In this document: positions 11,455 to 20,787 of the stretch, piece after piece
Layout of the letters: each line of letters opens with the position of its first letter
Position numbering within the stretch: the first letter of the stretch is position 1
DNA from: Alviniconcha marisindica
Lineage: Eukaryota > Mollusca > Gastropoda > Provannidae
Length of the DNA stretch: 64,000 bases
Assembly: GCA_018857735.1 (NCBI GenBank)
Contig: JABMCL010002504.1
Span: 240,001-304,000, forward strand
Direction: 5' to 3'
The notes under the pieces: generated by a model
What the model was told of the DNA's origin: nothing
What the model saw: the letters and a program-made list of their open reading frames with translations, nothing else
The model's database searches: none
Program-made: the position numbers and the translations under genes

Positions 11455-13305
11455 CACACACGCGCGCGCGCGCACATACCACCACCACTATACACCACGT
11501 ACTTCAAACAAAATGTGAAATATAGCATCCTTGTTCAATCTTTACCATATATTAAGCAGATATGTGTGCTCTTTCAAAATGACTAGATATACGATAAAGC
11601 CTAAAATAAAGTCTTATAGTGCTAGGGTTTTCTGTTTTGCAGTCGTCATGCAGCGTGTTCCATTCTCATGTTTATCTATTTGTTTATTTTTATTATTTAT
11701 TTTGCCTGCAGTCATTAACTGCGAGTTCTTTCTTGGGCCCAGAAGACTGCTTTGTTACTTTGTAACGGGCCAGTGGCCTATACAAATAAACGCTTTGATT
11801 TGACTAAAACGGAAATCAAACAGTACGACTTTACAGCAATCTGATGCTGTGAGAATTGTTTCTTTGACACCGGGCTGGCTGGTTGATGGGCAGATATCAA
11901 GTACGGCAAACTTCTCACCGGTAATTTAAGATGTAGCAGTGAGGCAGTGAAAATGAGCTTAGCAAGGGGAGCATGCTGATGTTCCCGAGGTGCTAGGTAT
12001 AATAATGTTCTCGCGGTCTTGCAACGTTCCACAGTTCAACGGCTGCAGGCTCCGATGTTCCCACGGTCTGGTGTTTTGTGCTTCTACAGTACCGGGGCCT
12101 TTCGTTTCGAAGGTCCGGTATTGTTAGGGGTCTATGTTCTCCTGGCCTTATGTTTCAAAGGTCCTATATTTTTAGAAGTCTATGTTCCCCTGGCCCTACG
12201 TTTTAAAGGTCCCATATTTACATCGGTCTATCTTCCCATGCCTTATGTTTCAAAGGTCCTACATTTATATCGGTTCCCCATGCCTCATGTTTTAAAGGTC
12301 CCATATTTTTAGGGGTCTGTGTTCCCCTTACGTTTCAAAGGTCTTACATTCATATTAGTCTATGAAACAAAGCCGCCGGACTTCTCGGACAAAATAAGTT
12401 TTGGGGACTCCTTTACAGTTTGGTCAGTTTTTCGCTGATTAGACTGAGTTTAATCATGCAGACGTGGTACTTATTGATGACGCATTCACATTATATTCAC
12501 AGGCTATAGACTACCCTCGGAATCACCGTTTCCAGATCCCAAGGCAGCATCGGAATCGCTTTCTGCAGAACCGGAAGTAGAACCCGAGTCACCTCCTGCT
12601 CCGGAACCGGAAGTAGAATCAGTATCACTTCCTGCTCCGGAACCGGAAGTAGAATCAGTATCACCTCCTGCTCCAGAACCGGAGGTGAAATCAGTATCAC
12701 CTCCTGCTCCGGAACCGGAAGTAGAATCAGTATCACCTCCTTCTCTGGAACCGGAAGTAGAACCTGTGTCACTTCCATCTCTAGAGTCGGAGATGTACTC
12801 TTCACTGCAGCTATCCCAAGACAGCGCGGGAAGCCAGGAAGTAACCGAACAACAGCTGCTGCAGCAGAAACGAAGACAAGCAAGAAGACTGAGAAAACAA
12901 GACAGACAACAACGAAAGAAAGAGTGCAAACAACACCGCAAAGGACAGATGACACAGAAGCAACTGGAAGAAAGACGGCCAAGGAAAGAAAAGAGGAAGA
13001 AGAGGCAAGAAGAAAGAAGACGGCTGCAAAAAGAACGAAAAAAGAAGCAGCTGGAAGACAGACAGCAGAGGACAGAAGAGAGAACGAGGAAGCAAGAAGA
13101 AAGAACAAGGCTGCAAGAAGAACGGAAGAAGAAACAGCTTGAAAAGAGACAGCAAAAGAAAGAAGAGAGGAAGAGGAAGCAAGATGAAAGAACAAGGAGA
13201 CAAGAACAAAGACAGAGACGGCGGAAACAGAAGAAGGTGGAAAAGAGACAGAGAAGAAAAGAAGAGATGAAGAGGAAACAAGAAGAAATGATAACGCTCT
13301 ATTAA
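6721..13305 (+). CDS. Secreted VWC-domain protein with repetitive basic tail (4-exon model)
   Basis: Proposed exons 6721-7057, 7488-7859, 10618-11214 and 12503-13305; all junctions are GT-AG and phase 1, giving about 702 residues. In order: signal peptide (residues 1 to ~30, hydrophobic LARLLLLVVAAAIL), VWC-like unit 1, Cys-rich unit with Thr/Pro linker, VWC-like unit 2, Gly-Asn-Arg-Ser-His repeats, Pro-Glu-Val-Ser repeats, and a long Lys/Arg/Glu/Gln helix. VWC modules occur in secreted matrix proteins and BMP modulators. With silk- or matrix-like repeats behind them, an extracellular matrix, shell, mucus or adhesive role is plausible, but I cannot name an orthologue. If the exon-3 donor is not used, translation ends at TAA 11238-11240, giving a shorter isoform. 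Exons 1-2 are strong; the tail exons rest on phase and open frame. Confidence 0.6.
7183..7234. repeat. (AC)n microsatellite in VWC intron 1
   Basis: About 52 bp CA run inside the 430-bp intron. Confidence 0.97.
7488..7859 (+). CDS. VWC gene exon 2: Cys-rich unit, Thr/Pro linker, second VWC-like unit
   Basis: Acceptor tctccag (7487) joins phase 1 to give PDG-DSCRLPSG. The first half holds Cys residues and ICSCPL. A mucin-like linker TTTAPPPTTRPPT follows, then CALPDGDS and a second unit ending GACCMTCPNG, parallel to the end of exon 1. Donor gtgagt at 7860, phase 1. The symmetric 1-1 exon fits exon duplication of a VWC module. Confidence 0.85.
7920..8310. repeat. Simple-sequence cluster in VWC intron 2
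   Basis: CTTT/TTTC tract, a poly-T to poly-G switch near 7960-7990, AAT/AAC-rich trinucleotides at 8045-8150 and a (CT)n run at 8241-8307. Confidence 0.9.
8310..8826 (+). mobile_element. LINE/SINE 3-prime end family A, copy 1, with (AATC)n tail
   Basis: Starts TTTAGTATCCATTTC and ends AATAAAGCTCAATCAATC. The same ~400-bp consensus is at 61668-62062. A (TTG)n(GT)n expansion of about 100 bp at 8430-8532 sits inside this copy at a spot that is not expanded in the other. Polyadenylation-like AATAAA followed by a 4-bp tail repeat is typical of non-LTR retrotransposon 3-prime ends. Confidence 0.65.
8826..8871. repeat. (CT)n microsatellite
   Basis: CT run immediately after the (AATC)n tail of the retroelement end. 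Confidence 0.95.
8925..9236. repeat. 89-bp tandem repeat, about 3.5 copies
   Basis: Unit starts CATGTCAACAGCAC(C/T)GGG at 8925, 9014, 9103 and 9192, spaced exactly 89 bp. Copies differ at only a few positions, so amplification is recent. Lies in VWC intron 2. Confidence 0.95.
9592..9665 (-). mobile_element. tRNA-like SINE head (74 nt)
   Basis: Read on the minus strand from 9665: a perfect 7-bp acceptor stem (GAGCCGA with TCGGCTC), an A-box-like TGGCGTAGCGGTA, a candidate anticodon loop CTGGTAA and a B-box-like GGATCGATTCC. Length of 74 nt is tRNA-like, but anticodon and T stems pair poorly. It is therefore read as the tRNA-derived head of a SINE rather than a working tRNA gene. Confidence 0.55.
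9873..10012 (+). mobile_element. SINE-like dispersed core, copy 2
   Basis: About 140 bp starting ATAGTTCAGGAGCTGTGTGA and ending near GACATTAAGCAACAC, close to the reverse copy at 31915-32085. The embedded reading frame [11 protein letters not shown] is open in both copies. Ends with CTACCTACCTACC. Confidence 0.75.
10260..10390. repeat. (TTC)n/(CT)n pyrimidine tract
   Basis: About 130 bp of TTC and CT repeats in VWC intron 2, some 230 bp upstream of exon 3. Arg/Glu-rich minus frames here are artefacts. Confidence 0.97.
10618..11214 (+). CDS. VWC gene exon 3: Gly-Asn-Arg-Gly-Ser-His repeat segment
   Basis: Acceptor ccttcag (10617) continues in phase 1 as PNG-DTDSSSGPESY. About 75 ordinary residues are followed by 7-residue repeats of the form HGNRRGS/HGNRWGS (21 bp, roughly 10854-11100), then a basic Gly-rich end. 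Two phase-1 donors fit exon 4: after 11214 (gtggga) and after 11184 (gttgca). If neither is used the frame ends at TAA 11238-11240. The 21-bp unit keeps several frames open; this one is chosen because it continues the phase-1 junction. Confidence 0.55.
10854..11105. repeat. 21-bp coding minisatellite
   Basis: Unit close to GGAAATCGA(T/C)GGGGAAGTCAT. At least ten variable copies. Encodes the 7-residue repeat of exon 3 and leaves both the other plus frames and the minus strand open. Confidence 0.9.
11408..11475. repeat. (AC)n/(CG)n microsatellite
   Basis: CA run ending in CGCGCGCGCG at 11461-11472. Alternating purine-pyrimidine sequence can adopt Z-DNA. Confidence 0.95.
11690..11803 (+). mobile_element. 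Possible retroelement 3-prime tail
   Basis: Sequence ending CAAATAAACGCTTTGATTTG resembles the tail of a CR1/L2-like element. Only one copy is in the window, so the call is weak. It could also contain the polyadenylation signal of a short VWC isoform. Confidence 0.3.
12040..12365. repeat. ~48-bp tandem repeat, 6 degenerate copies
   Basis: AAGGTCC recurs at 12110, 12158, 12206, 12253, 12295 and 12338 within units containing TCTATGTTCCC and (T/C)GTTT(C/T)AAAGGTCC. Lies just upstream of VWC exon 4. Confidence 0.88.
12503..13305 (+). CDS. VWC gene exon 4: Pro-Glu-Val-Ser repeats and Lys/Arg/Glu/Gln helix
   Basis: Acceptor ttcacag (12502) fits phase 1 from exon 3 and opens as YRLPSESPFP. Six 12-residue repeats of the type SPPAPEPEVESV (36-bp spacing, 12571-12780) follow, then an acidic/Ser stretch. 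About 150 residues composed almost entirely of K, R, E and Q come next, and the frame stops at TAA 13303-13305. The last part is predicted to be a charged single alpha-helix or coiled coil. 801 bp of open frame with matching phase supports an exon, but low complexity leaves room for doubt. Confidence 0.5.
12571..12782. repeat. 36-bp coding minisatellite, 6 copies
   Basis: Unit CCGGAAGTAGAATCAGTATC plus ACCTCCTGCT, spaced 36 bp, a multiple of three. Encodes the Pro-Glu-Val-Ser repeats. Confidence 0.93.
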
Positions 13306-13700
13306 AACAAAGAGAAGCAACCATGAGTAAGGAAATGCAAGCAAGTCAAAGAAGACAGGAAGCTATACGTACAAGAAGAAGAAGAAAAAAGCATAAAGAA
13401 AAAGAAGCAGAAAAAAAAGATAACTACGAGGAACGAAAACAAAGACATAACACTGTTTACAGACAAACCAAAAACAAGAGCAGAAGATGGAACGGACAAA
13501 ACGTAATTATTATTTTTTAAAGAAGCACCAAGAAGGAAGAACTCTTACAGAAGACGGAAGAAAGAAGAAGCAATGAGAAAAGAAAAACAGACTGAGTAAG
13601 GAAGTCTGCAAGAAGACAGGAAAACTAAACCAGACAGGGGGGAAGAAACAAAAAGACAAAGTCTTGAGCGGAAACAAAACTGTGTGGGAAAGGCAGCCAG
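12850..13700. repeat. Long purine-rich (GA) strand asymmetry
   Basis: The plus strand is almost entirely A and G over ~850 bp, from the helix-coding part of exon 4 past the stop codon. The decayed K/R/E pattern continues after the stop (for example 13323-13520), so the purine expansion extends beyond the CDS. Confidence 0.8.
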
Positions 13701-13872
13701 CACCTTTTTACACAGGGACCTTTTCACATTTCTAACTTATACATATTTATGAATTGTGCATCTTTTCACATTTCTGATTACAACAGAATATTCACTGGAT
13801 CAAAATGCACACAAAAATTAAAGCACCCAAACATCTGAAAGAAAGTTTTAACAAATCTGAAACAAAGTATAA

Positions 13873-13878
13873 AATAAA
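13873..13878 (+). terminator. Candidate polyadenylation signal AATAAA for the VWC gene
   Basis: Canonical hexamer 570 bp after the long-isoform stop; another AATAAA at 14004-14009 lies inside a dispersed repeat. Confidence 0.35.
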
Positions 13879-13984
13879 TCGAATTAGTCTGTGAGAACAT
13901 CTTTTCCAAGCAACGTACAAACAAATAATGCACTAAGAAATGGTGTGAGTCATTGCTTGTTAGTAGATTTCTACTGTATATCTG

Positions 13985-14060
13985 CGCACGTTTTGTTGTG
14001 TCTAATAAAAGTAAGCATTCTTTTATTACCTTTAACCTCTTTTAGTCTTGTTTCAAAATG
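13985..14060 (+). repeat. Dispersed ~180-bp repeat, copy 2 (partial)
   Basis: Contains GTTTTGTTGTGTCTAATAAAAG, TAACCTCTTTT and AATGCTGGCAG, matching the copies at 22480-22645 and 27655-27785. Confidence 0.6.
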
Positions 14061-14551
14061 CTGGCAGGCAAATTTGTTGCAGTGAGTTCTTGTTGTTTTT
14101 GTTTGTTTGTTTGTGTGTGTGTGTATGTTAAAGACAGGTTGTTGTTTTTATTGAATAATACCTCGAAAGTCAAGGTGAATTAAGAGCGATCTATAACAAA
14201 AGGCCATCGCAACAGAGGCCTGACGCTCCTGCAATACTCTTACATGGTATGCAAGTAATACAAGGGCCACAACCCACTGATGTTCCATCCTTGTGTTTTG
14301 TTGTTGTTGTGTTTTTTAAAGTATAATGCTAAGAAAACTTAATCAGGTTTTGGGGTTTTCTTTCCCTTCGCTGTTTTCATAATTAGGTTTTATTGTATGT
14401 GTGTGTTTTATGTTGATTTGGTGAGTGCCAGTTTGCCAACCTGGCAAACATCAAAAAGAATATCATTATCACCTTGAAAAAAGAAGAAGAAAAAGAAGAA
14501 GAAGCTAAACTGCATGCTCTACATCAGACACAAAAACACATGCAGAGAGAG

Positions 14552-14587
<36 letters not shown>

Positions 14588-15614
14588 TGGGGTTTCTACA
14601 ATGTTGATAACTGTTTGGACAACACATCCTGCTGTTGTGTCCCTTGTTACATACATTTCAATTCTGTCTGTTCCCCTGGGTTGTTATTCTTTCAAACATC
14701 TAGGTTTCATTCTGATTCAGACTGCATCCACAGGGACAAAAAGGCTGGGAAAATCTGCTGTTTTTCCATCTCATTTTCTGTGGTGAAAGAAAGCATGCAG
14801 AAAGAGTGGATGAGTACAACTATAATGCTTTGAATGGTACTCCCATCAGGCGATGATCCACATTATGGCAGTGTTGATCACAGGCTCACAATACAAGTGT
14901 GAAATATTTACTTAAAATAAGAATTCTGGTCATCAGTTGATATCAGGTGCCGGGTGCCTGTAACGAAAATAGTCATAATTAAAGTATTTATAAAGCGCAA
15001 AATCTTGTCTGTAGAGCCTGTTCTGAGCACATACATGTACACAAACACACACACATGTACCGGCACACATGAACATTCTGATTATGCTGAGATTAATCTA
15101 CACACATCTTAAAATGGACAGCAAACAGAGACCCAAAACAGATGAAGACAGCAGCATAGAACAGAAAACATGGCAGGTCCATAGTTTTGTGGAAATAAAT
15201 TTTTGGAGATCTGACTAGAACAAGTCCAGAGAGGGTTTCTGTTGGAGAGGAAGGAAGCAAATAAAGCTGATAAAGCAAAGCCGTGTTCATCTGACATTCA
15301 TTCACCTGCACATACACATGCATGGAAACAACACACAGAAACCACTCACTTCAAACATATTTTTACTTTATGCTCTGTCAGCATCAGTGCACAATGCCCA
15401 TCAACCCCTGCCTCTGAAGCAACAAAATCTGAGTGAACATGATCCAAGACGGAAAACTGATCTCAATGGACAAACATGTCAATGTTCCAGCTGACACAGT
15501 TCCTAGCATTGTAAGCTCTGTATATTGTGTTTATGCGTGTGCATTAATCAGCATCCATGTGCTAGCAAATGTGTCATAGCATGTGTGTTATCATCTATGT
15601 AACATTTTTCCAGT

Positions 15615-15659
<45 letters not shown>

Positions 15660-17370
15660 TGTGTATGTTGGACAACGCCACCTAAGAACCACTACATTCT
15701 AAGCATTGTTACAATGGCACTGTTTGCATTAATAATCTCATGTGAACAACCGCAAAACAAAAATCACACAAAATGCAACAGTCCAACCATGTGCATCACA
15801 TACACTGGGTGTAATGTGCAACTTTTCCAAACATCAGTACCAAAGTGCTTTTTGAAAATTTAAAAAACAAAACAAAAATCCCCCCAAAACCAAACTAAGA
15901 AGCAAAAAACAATAAAAACACACATACACATACAGTCACAAGCAGAAACAGCAACAGCTCCATCCCCACACCCACACCCCAACAAAAACAAACAACAAAC
16001 AAAAGCTAAAACAAAACACCCAAAACCTAAGGGTTTCTTTAAGAGAAAAGGTTTTGCACACTGATAAGTGAAGAAGTTCACTCACGCATACATCTCCTAT
16101 GTCAGGAGACTAGTTGTTTTGAAACGATACTTATCAAAATGTCCAAGCATTGCCAAACTGTCTAAAGAAAATAAAAAATGCTTATGCAAAGAGAAAGTTG
16201 TACAAAGAGGAAATTTTATTCTGAGATTCAATTTCACTTCAACTAGCTAGGACCCCGATATGGCCCTGTGTGGGTGACTGGACTCAGTGCACCAACTAAC
16301 ACACTTCAATTGGGATTTCAGTCTGTGATGAAATGGGCAGAACTGTGAGGAGCATTATGTTACCACTTCAATGAGCAAAGTGTTTGTGGCCCCATCAAAG
16401 TAACAATTACATACAGCCGATTTACAGCACAGCCCTAGGTAAAGCATGTGCTGAGCATGGGATAGAGAGTTTCCACCGAGCTGTCTTCTTCCTGTCAAGG
16501 ACTGGGCTCTGTCGGATCACTGCAAGTCCAGCGAGTGAGATCTTACCCACCCTCATCCCTGCTCCAGCCCAGAGGGGGCTGGGCATGCACTAGAACATCT
16601 TGCATTCCATTGCGAAGGTAAATGACTCCCTCACCAGCATCTCTGTTGATATTTCACTTCCACACCAAATGGCATGCACTGGTGGAACCTTTTCATCAAT
16701 GAGACAAGGGGGAAAAAATGATCCGGCACAATGAGCACAATATCACGCTGGCTGAAACTGAGATTCAAAATATTTGGTGGATGAAAATTACCATGGCAAG
16801 GAAACTGAAAGTATTAACCCTCAAAATCTCTATTCATCATCAAGACAGGTTTGATAAATACACAGTTCAAATTCCTGCATTCATGACTACAAACCTCTTA
16901 ATGTGTGTGGTTCTATCCTCAAAATGAATGTGTGGTTCTATCTTCAAAATGTTGTTAGCACAGTGTAAAAGAAGGTAAAGATATAATCTGACACAAAAAT
17001 ATGATGCAAGCATACACACATCACCAGGCACATGACTAAAATTCTATCTGATTAATTTACCACAAAATGAGACATATACCGATATGAATAAAAATCATGG
17101 TTGCACAACAAAACACATTTTCTCAAAAGAAAAAGAAAAGAAACAAAAAAAGGGAAAAACAAGGTTGTACTCAATATACTGTTTGGCCTCCAACAAATAT
17201 AATGCACCTCACTCCAAACAAAACAGAAACTCTGATCTGCTTTCTGACAAGGAATATGCAACAGCTATGCAAACCAGAACAATGATATTGGCATCAAATA
17301 TTCCTTCTGAACTTGTGGCTACTACATTAACCATACTAACCAAGCAAAACTCAGTCTACCACTTTGCTGT
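14060..17370. other. Intergenic region, no gene seen
   Basis: Convergent spacer between the 3-prime ends of the VWC gene (plus) and HIBADH (minus). Holds (AC)n at 14555-14583, (GT)n at 15620-15662, A-rich tracts at 15860-16020 and a 25-bp direct duplication near 16902-16952. An AATAAA on the minus strand at about 16216-16221 could end a ~2-kb HIBADH 3-prime UTR, but nearer signals were not seen. No supported exon. Confidence 0.5.
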
Positions 17371-17376
17371 CAATGT

Positions 17377-17475
17377 TGCTGAGTATGCTGAATGCCTTCC
17401 GTGATCGATCTGGACACAAGCCACCCAGAAGAGAACAAACTACAAACAAAACAGGCAAGAAGAAAAACACCCCCT
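17377..17475 (+). repeat. ~95-bp direct repeat, left copy
   Basis: Contains GAATGCCTTCC(G/A), CCCAG(A/T)AGAG, ACAAACAA(A/G)AC and AGAAAAACACCCCC; the right copy is at 17961-18060. The pair flanks the 69-bp array. Confidence 0.8.
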
Positions 17476-17604
17476 TTAGAATACTGACATGAGCAGTCAG
17501 GTCAGGTCATGAAATAAAAAGCAAAATTTGGCACAGGATTGATCTGGGGTCATTCCTACTGAACTAGCACATGGCTGGTCATGAGATTGCAAGCAGCTAG
17601 AAAG

Positions 17605-17900
17605 TGCAAAATCCAGTTTTGCTTTTGATCTTGTGACCTGCTGTGGCCACACTTGTTAAGAATCACTCCAGCTCACAGTGCCCAGTCCTGCTTTTGATCT
17701 TGTGACCTGCTGTGGCCACACTTGTTAAGAATCACTCCAGCTCACAGTGCCCAGTCCTGCTTTTGATCTTGTGACCTGCTGTGGCCACACTTGTTAAGAA
17801 TCACTCCAGCTCACAGTGCCCAGTCCTGCTTTTGATCTTGTGACCTGCTGTGGCCACACTTGTTAAGAATCACTCCAGCTCACAGTGCCCAGTCCTGCTT
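17605..17900. repeat. 69-bp tandem repeat, about 4 copies
   Basis: CCAGTCCTGCTTTTGATCTT recurs at 17682, 17751 and 17820 with exact 69-bp spacing, plus partial outer copies. Central copies are identical, indicating recent amplification. Lies 3-prime of HIBADH. Confidence 0.96.
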
Positions 17901-17960
17901 TCAGTTTTCTGACCTGCCATGACCTATCTCATATACATGTAGCTATATCTAAGAGTGGTC

Positions 17961-18060
17961 CATGCTGCCAAGTACATTGAATGCCTTCCACGATCTTGAC
18001 ACAATCAACCCAGTAGAGCAGAAACTACAAACAAGACAGACAAGCAGAAAAACACCCCCA
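17961..18060 (+). repeat. ~95-bp direct repeat, right copy
   Basis: Partner of 17377-17475, same orientation, about 85% alike by eye. Confidence 0.8.
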
Positions 18061-18224
18061 AGCATGTGGCTACTTCAACTACAATGAAGCAAGACAGTAG
18101 CTGCCTATTGTTCTTTTGTTGTCATAATGCCCTTAATTACTTCCCATATCCATGCTTACTGCCATCTCAAGTCGGGGAACCATGAACATTGTTCTGTCAT
18201 GTTCCTATGTTGTCACTGTGCCGT

Positions 18225-18383
18225 CTACTTCTTATCCTGCTCTTGGAGAAACTGGAATGCGGAGGAGAAGTCTTTGCTGGCGTAGCCACTGTTGGTCATG
18301 ACACGGTAGATCTGGTGAGCCATGGAGCCTAGAGGGGTGGGGGACTTGGTGGCTGTGGCTGCATTCTGGGCCAGTCCAAGGTC
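18225..18383 (-). CDS. HIBADH: HIBADH exon 8 (last coding exon)
   Basis: Begins [15 protein letters not shown] after a tgttacag acceptor and ends at TAG 18225-18227. 53 codons including stop, phase 0 entry. Confidence 0.93.
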   Translation of the reverse strand, partial: DLGLAQNAATATKSPTPLGSMAHQIYRVMTNSGYASKDFSSAFQFLQEQDKK

Positions 18384-18514
18384 CTGTAACAACAGATAAG
18401 ATGAGCACAAGGAAGACGATGATGATGAGGATGGACTAGATCAGATGAGCCATGTACCCTACAGGGTCGGAGGACTTGATGGCTGTGGCTGTGTCCAAGG
18501 TCCTGTAACAACAG

Positions 18515-18545
<31 letters not shown>

Positions 18546-18769
18546 AATGGACCAGATCCATGAAACCTATAGGGGTGGGGAACTTGGTGGCTGTGGCCGC
18601 ATTTTGGGCCAATCCAAAGGTCCTATTTTAACAGAGATGATGATGATGATGACAGTGATGACAATGACGATGACAGTGATGATGACGGACCAGGTCCATG
18701 GAACGTACAGGGGTGGGGGACTTGGCTGTGGCTGCATATTGGGCCAGTCTAAGGCAGTGTTTCAACAGA

Positions 18770-18805
<36 letters not shown>

Positions 18806-20730
18806 TCAGATCCATGGAACCTACAGGGGTGGGGGGCTTGAATGGTGGCTGTGGCTGCATTTTGTCAAAGAGATGTCAAAAAGAAGAAAAATAGCCCAAC
18901 AGAAAGAAAAGAATAATATAGGTATTTTGTAAAAGCGATTTGAAGGGAAAGAGGGGGGTGGGGTTGGAAGGAGTGTCAGTTAATGGAGCAGTTCAGCACT
19001 GTGCTGATAACAGACCACCCCTCTTTTAAAACCACTTTTTCAGAAACCATCCCTTTACAGATCCATGTCATAGATCAAGGTCCTGCAGCAACAACAGTAA
19101 AATGATGATGATAGGGGTGGGGGCCTTGGTGCATGTGGCTGCATCTTGGACCAGCCCTAGGCCCTGTAACAACAATAATGATAAAGCTACCGGTGGGGTG
19201 GGGGGGGGGTGGGGGCTAGGGGAGGTGGGGGGGGGGGGGGGGAGGGGGGGTGGGGGGGGGGGTATGACAATGGCAATGGACTACAGTTGGAGCTGTAAAA
19301 TGGCTGGCTGGTGGGAGACTTGGTGGCTGTGGTCATGCTCTGGGCCTGTATAACATCCTGTAACATCAGCAGGGATACTGATGGTGAGGATGGTGGCTGT
19401 GGCCATGCTCTGGGCCTGTCTAACATCCTGTAACATCAGCAGGGGTACTCATGGTGAGGATGGTGGCTGTGGCCATGCTCTGGGCCTGTCTAACATCCTG
19501 TAACATCAGCAGGGGTACTCATGGTGAGGATGGTGGCTGTGGCCATGCTCTGGGCCTGTCTAACATCCAGTAACATCAGCAGGGATACTGATGGTGAGGA
19601 TCAAAATGATAATGATGCAGTGGAGCCCCCCTTTTAAGACCACCCTTGAAATCAGAAAAGTGGTCGTAACAGAGGGGTGGTCCTGATCTATGATGACAAA
19701 AGTACATATGAAGGGGTGGTTTCTAAAAAAGTGGTTTTAAAAGAAGGGTAGGTAAGTTGGTGTTTTACGCCCAGTCAACCAGTACAGGGCGAATTAAAAG
19801 AGGGGTGGTCCTAATCTATGATGACATGGATCTACGAAGGGGCAGTTTCTGAAAACGTGGTTGTAAAAGAGGGGTGGTCCCGATCTCTGATGACAAGTGG
19901 CTGATTTCTGATGAAGGGGTGGTTTCTGAAAAAGTGGTTTTAAAAGAGGGGTGGTACTTATCTATGACATGGATCTATGAAGGGACAGTTTCTGAAAAAT
20001 TAGTCGAAACAGAGGGGCGGTCTTTATCTCTGATGAAGTGGATATATGAAGGGGCAGTTTCTGAAATAGTGGTTGTAAATGAGGGGTGGTCCTCATCTAT
20101 GATGACATAGATCTATGAAGGGATGGTTTTAAAAGACGGTTGGTCTGTTATTAGCCCAGTGCTGAACTGCTCCATTAACTGACACCCCCTCCACCCCCAC
20201 CCCACCCCTTTCCCTTCAAATTCTTTTACAAAATACCTATATATTTTTTTCTTTCTGTTGGGCTATTTTTCTTCTTTTTGCCATCTCTTTGACAACATTA
20301 CTGTGCCATGAGCATGACTTGTACATGGATACTGCAGAGCCTCAGTCTAGTCATCATCATCATCATCACCACCGTCATTGACATCATCAATGTGGTCTTT
20401 CCTTGGAGCTTCCACTGTGCAAACAAACCTTCTAAATCCTAAATGATTCATAGTGATTCTCAGAGCTCAAACTGTAGCCAGTCCTACCTTCACCATGAGC
20501 ACAGTACCAAAGCCTCCTTTGTACTCACTGTTGGAGGGTACCCCATCCAATGCCACTGTCAGCATGACTTCTCCAAGTCAACAGTCATCATCATAATAAT
20601 AATAATAATGTACATTTATCATGCGCTCATCAACTTCCTGAGCGCTCACATGATACATATTAACCTAAATATGATATTCTATACACATGTAGAGCATAGT
20701 CCTACCAAAACAATTTACATAAAGTATTAT

Positions 20731-20787
<57 letters not shown>

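Noticed and set aside
12497..13344. 275- and 177-residue minus-strand ORFs
   Set aside because: Mirror frames of the purine-rich VWC exon 4; low complexity and no splice or family support.
16384..16593. Possible small exon (FHRAVFFLSRTGLC)
   Set aside because: No splice partner, family match or conserved motif could be identified.
17605..17900. CRISPR-like regular repeat
   Set aside because: Contiguous 69-bp tandem copies without unique spacers in a eukaryotic genome; a minisatellite.
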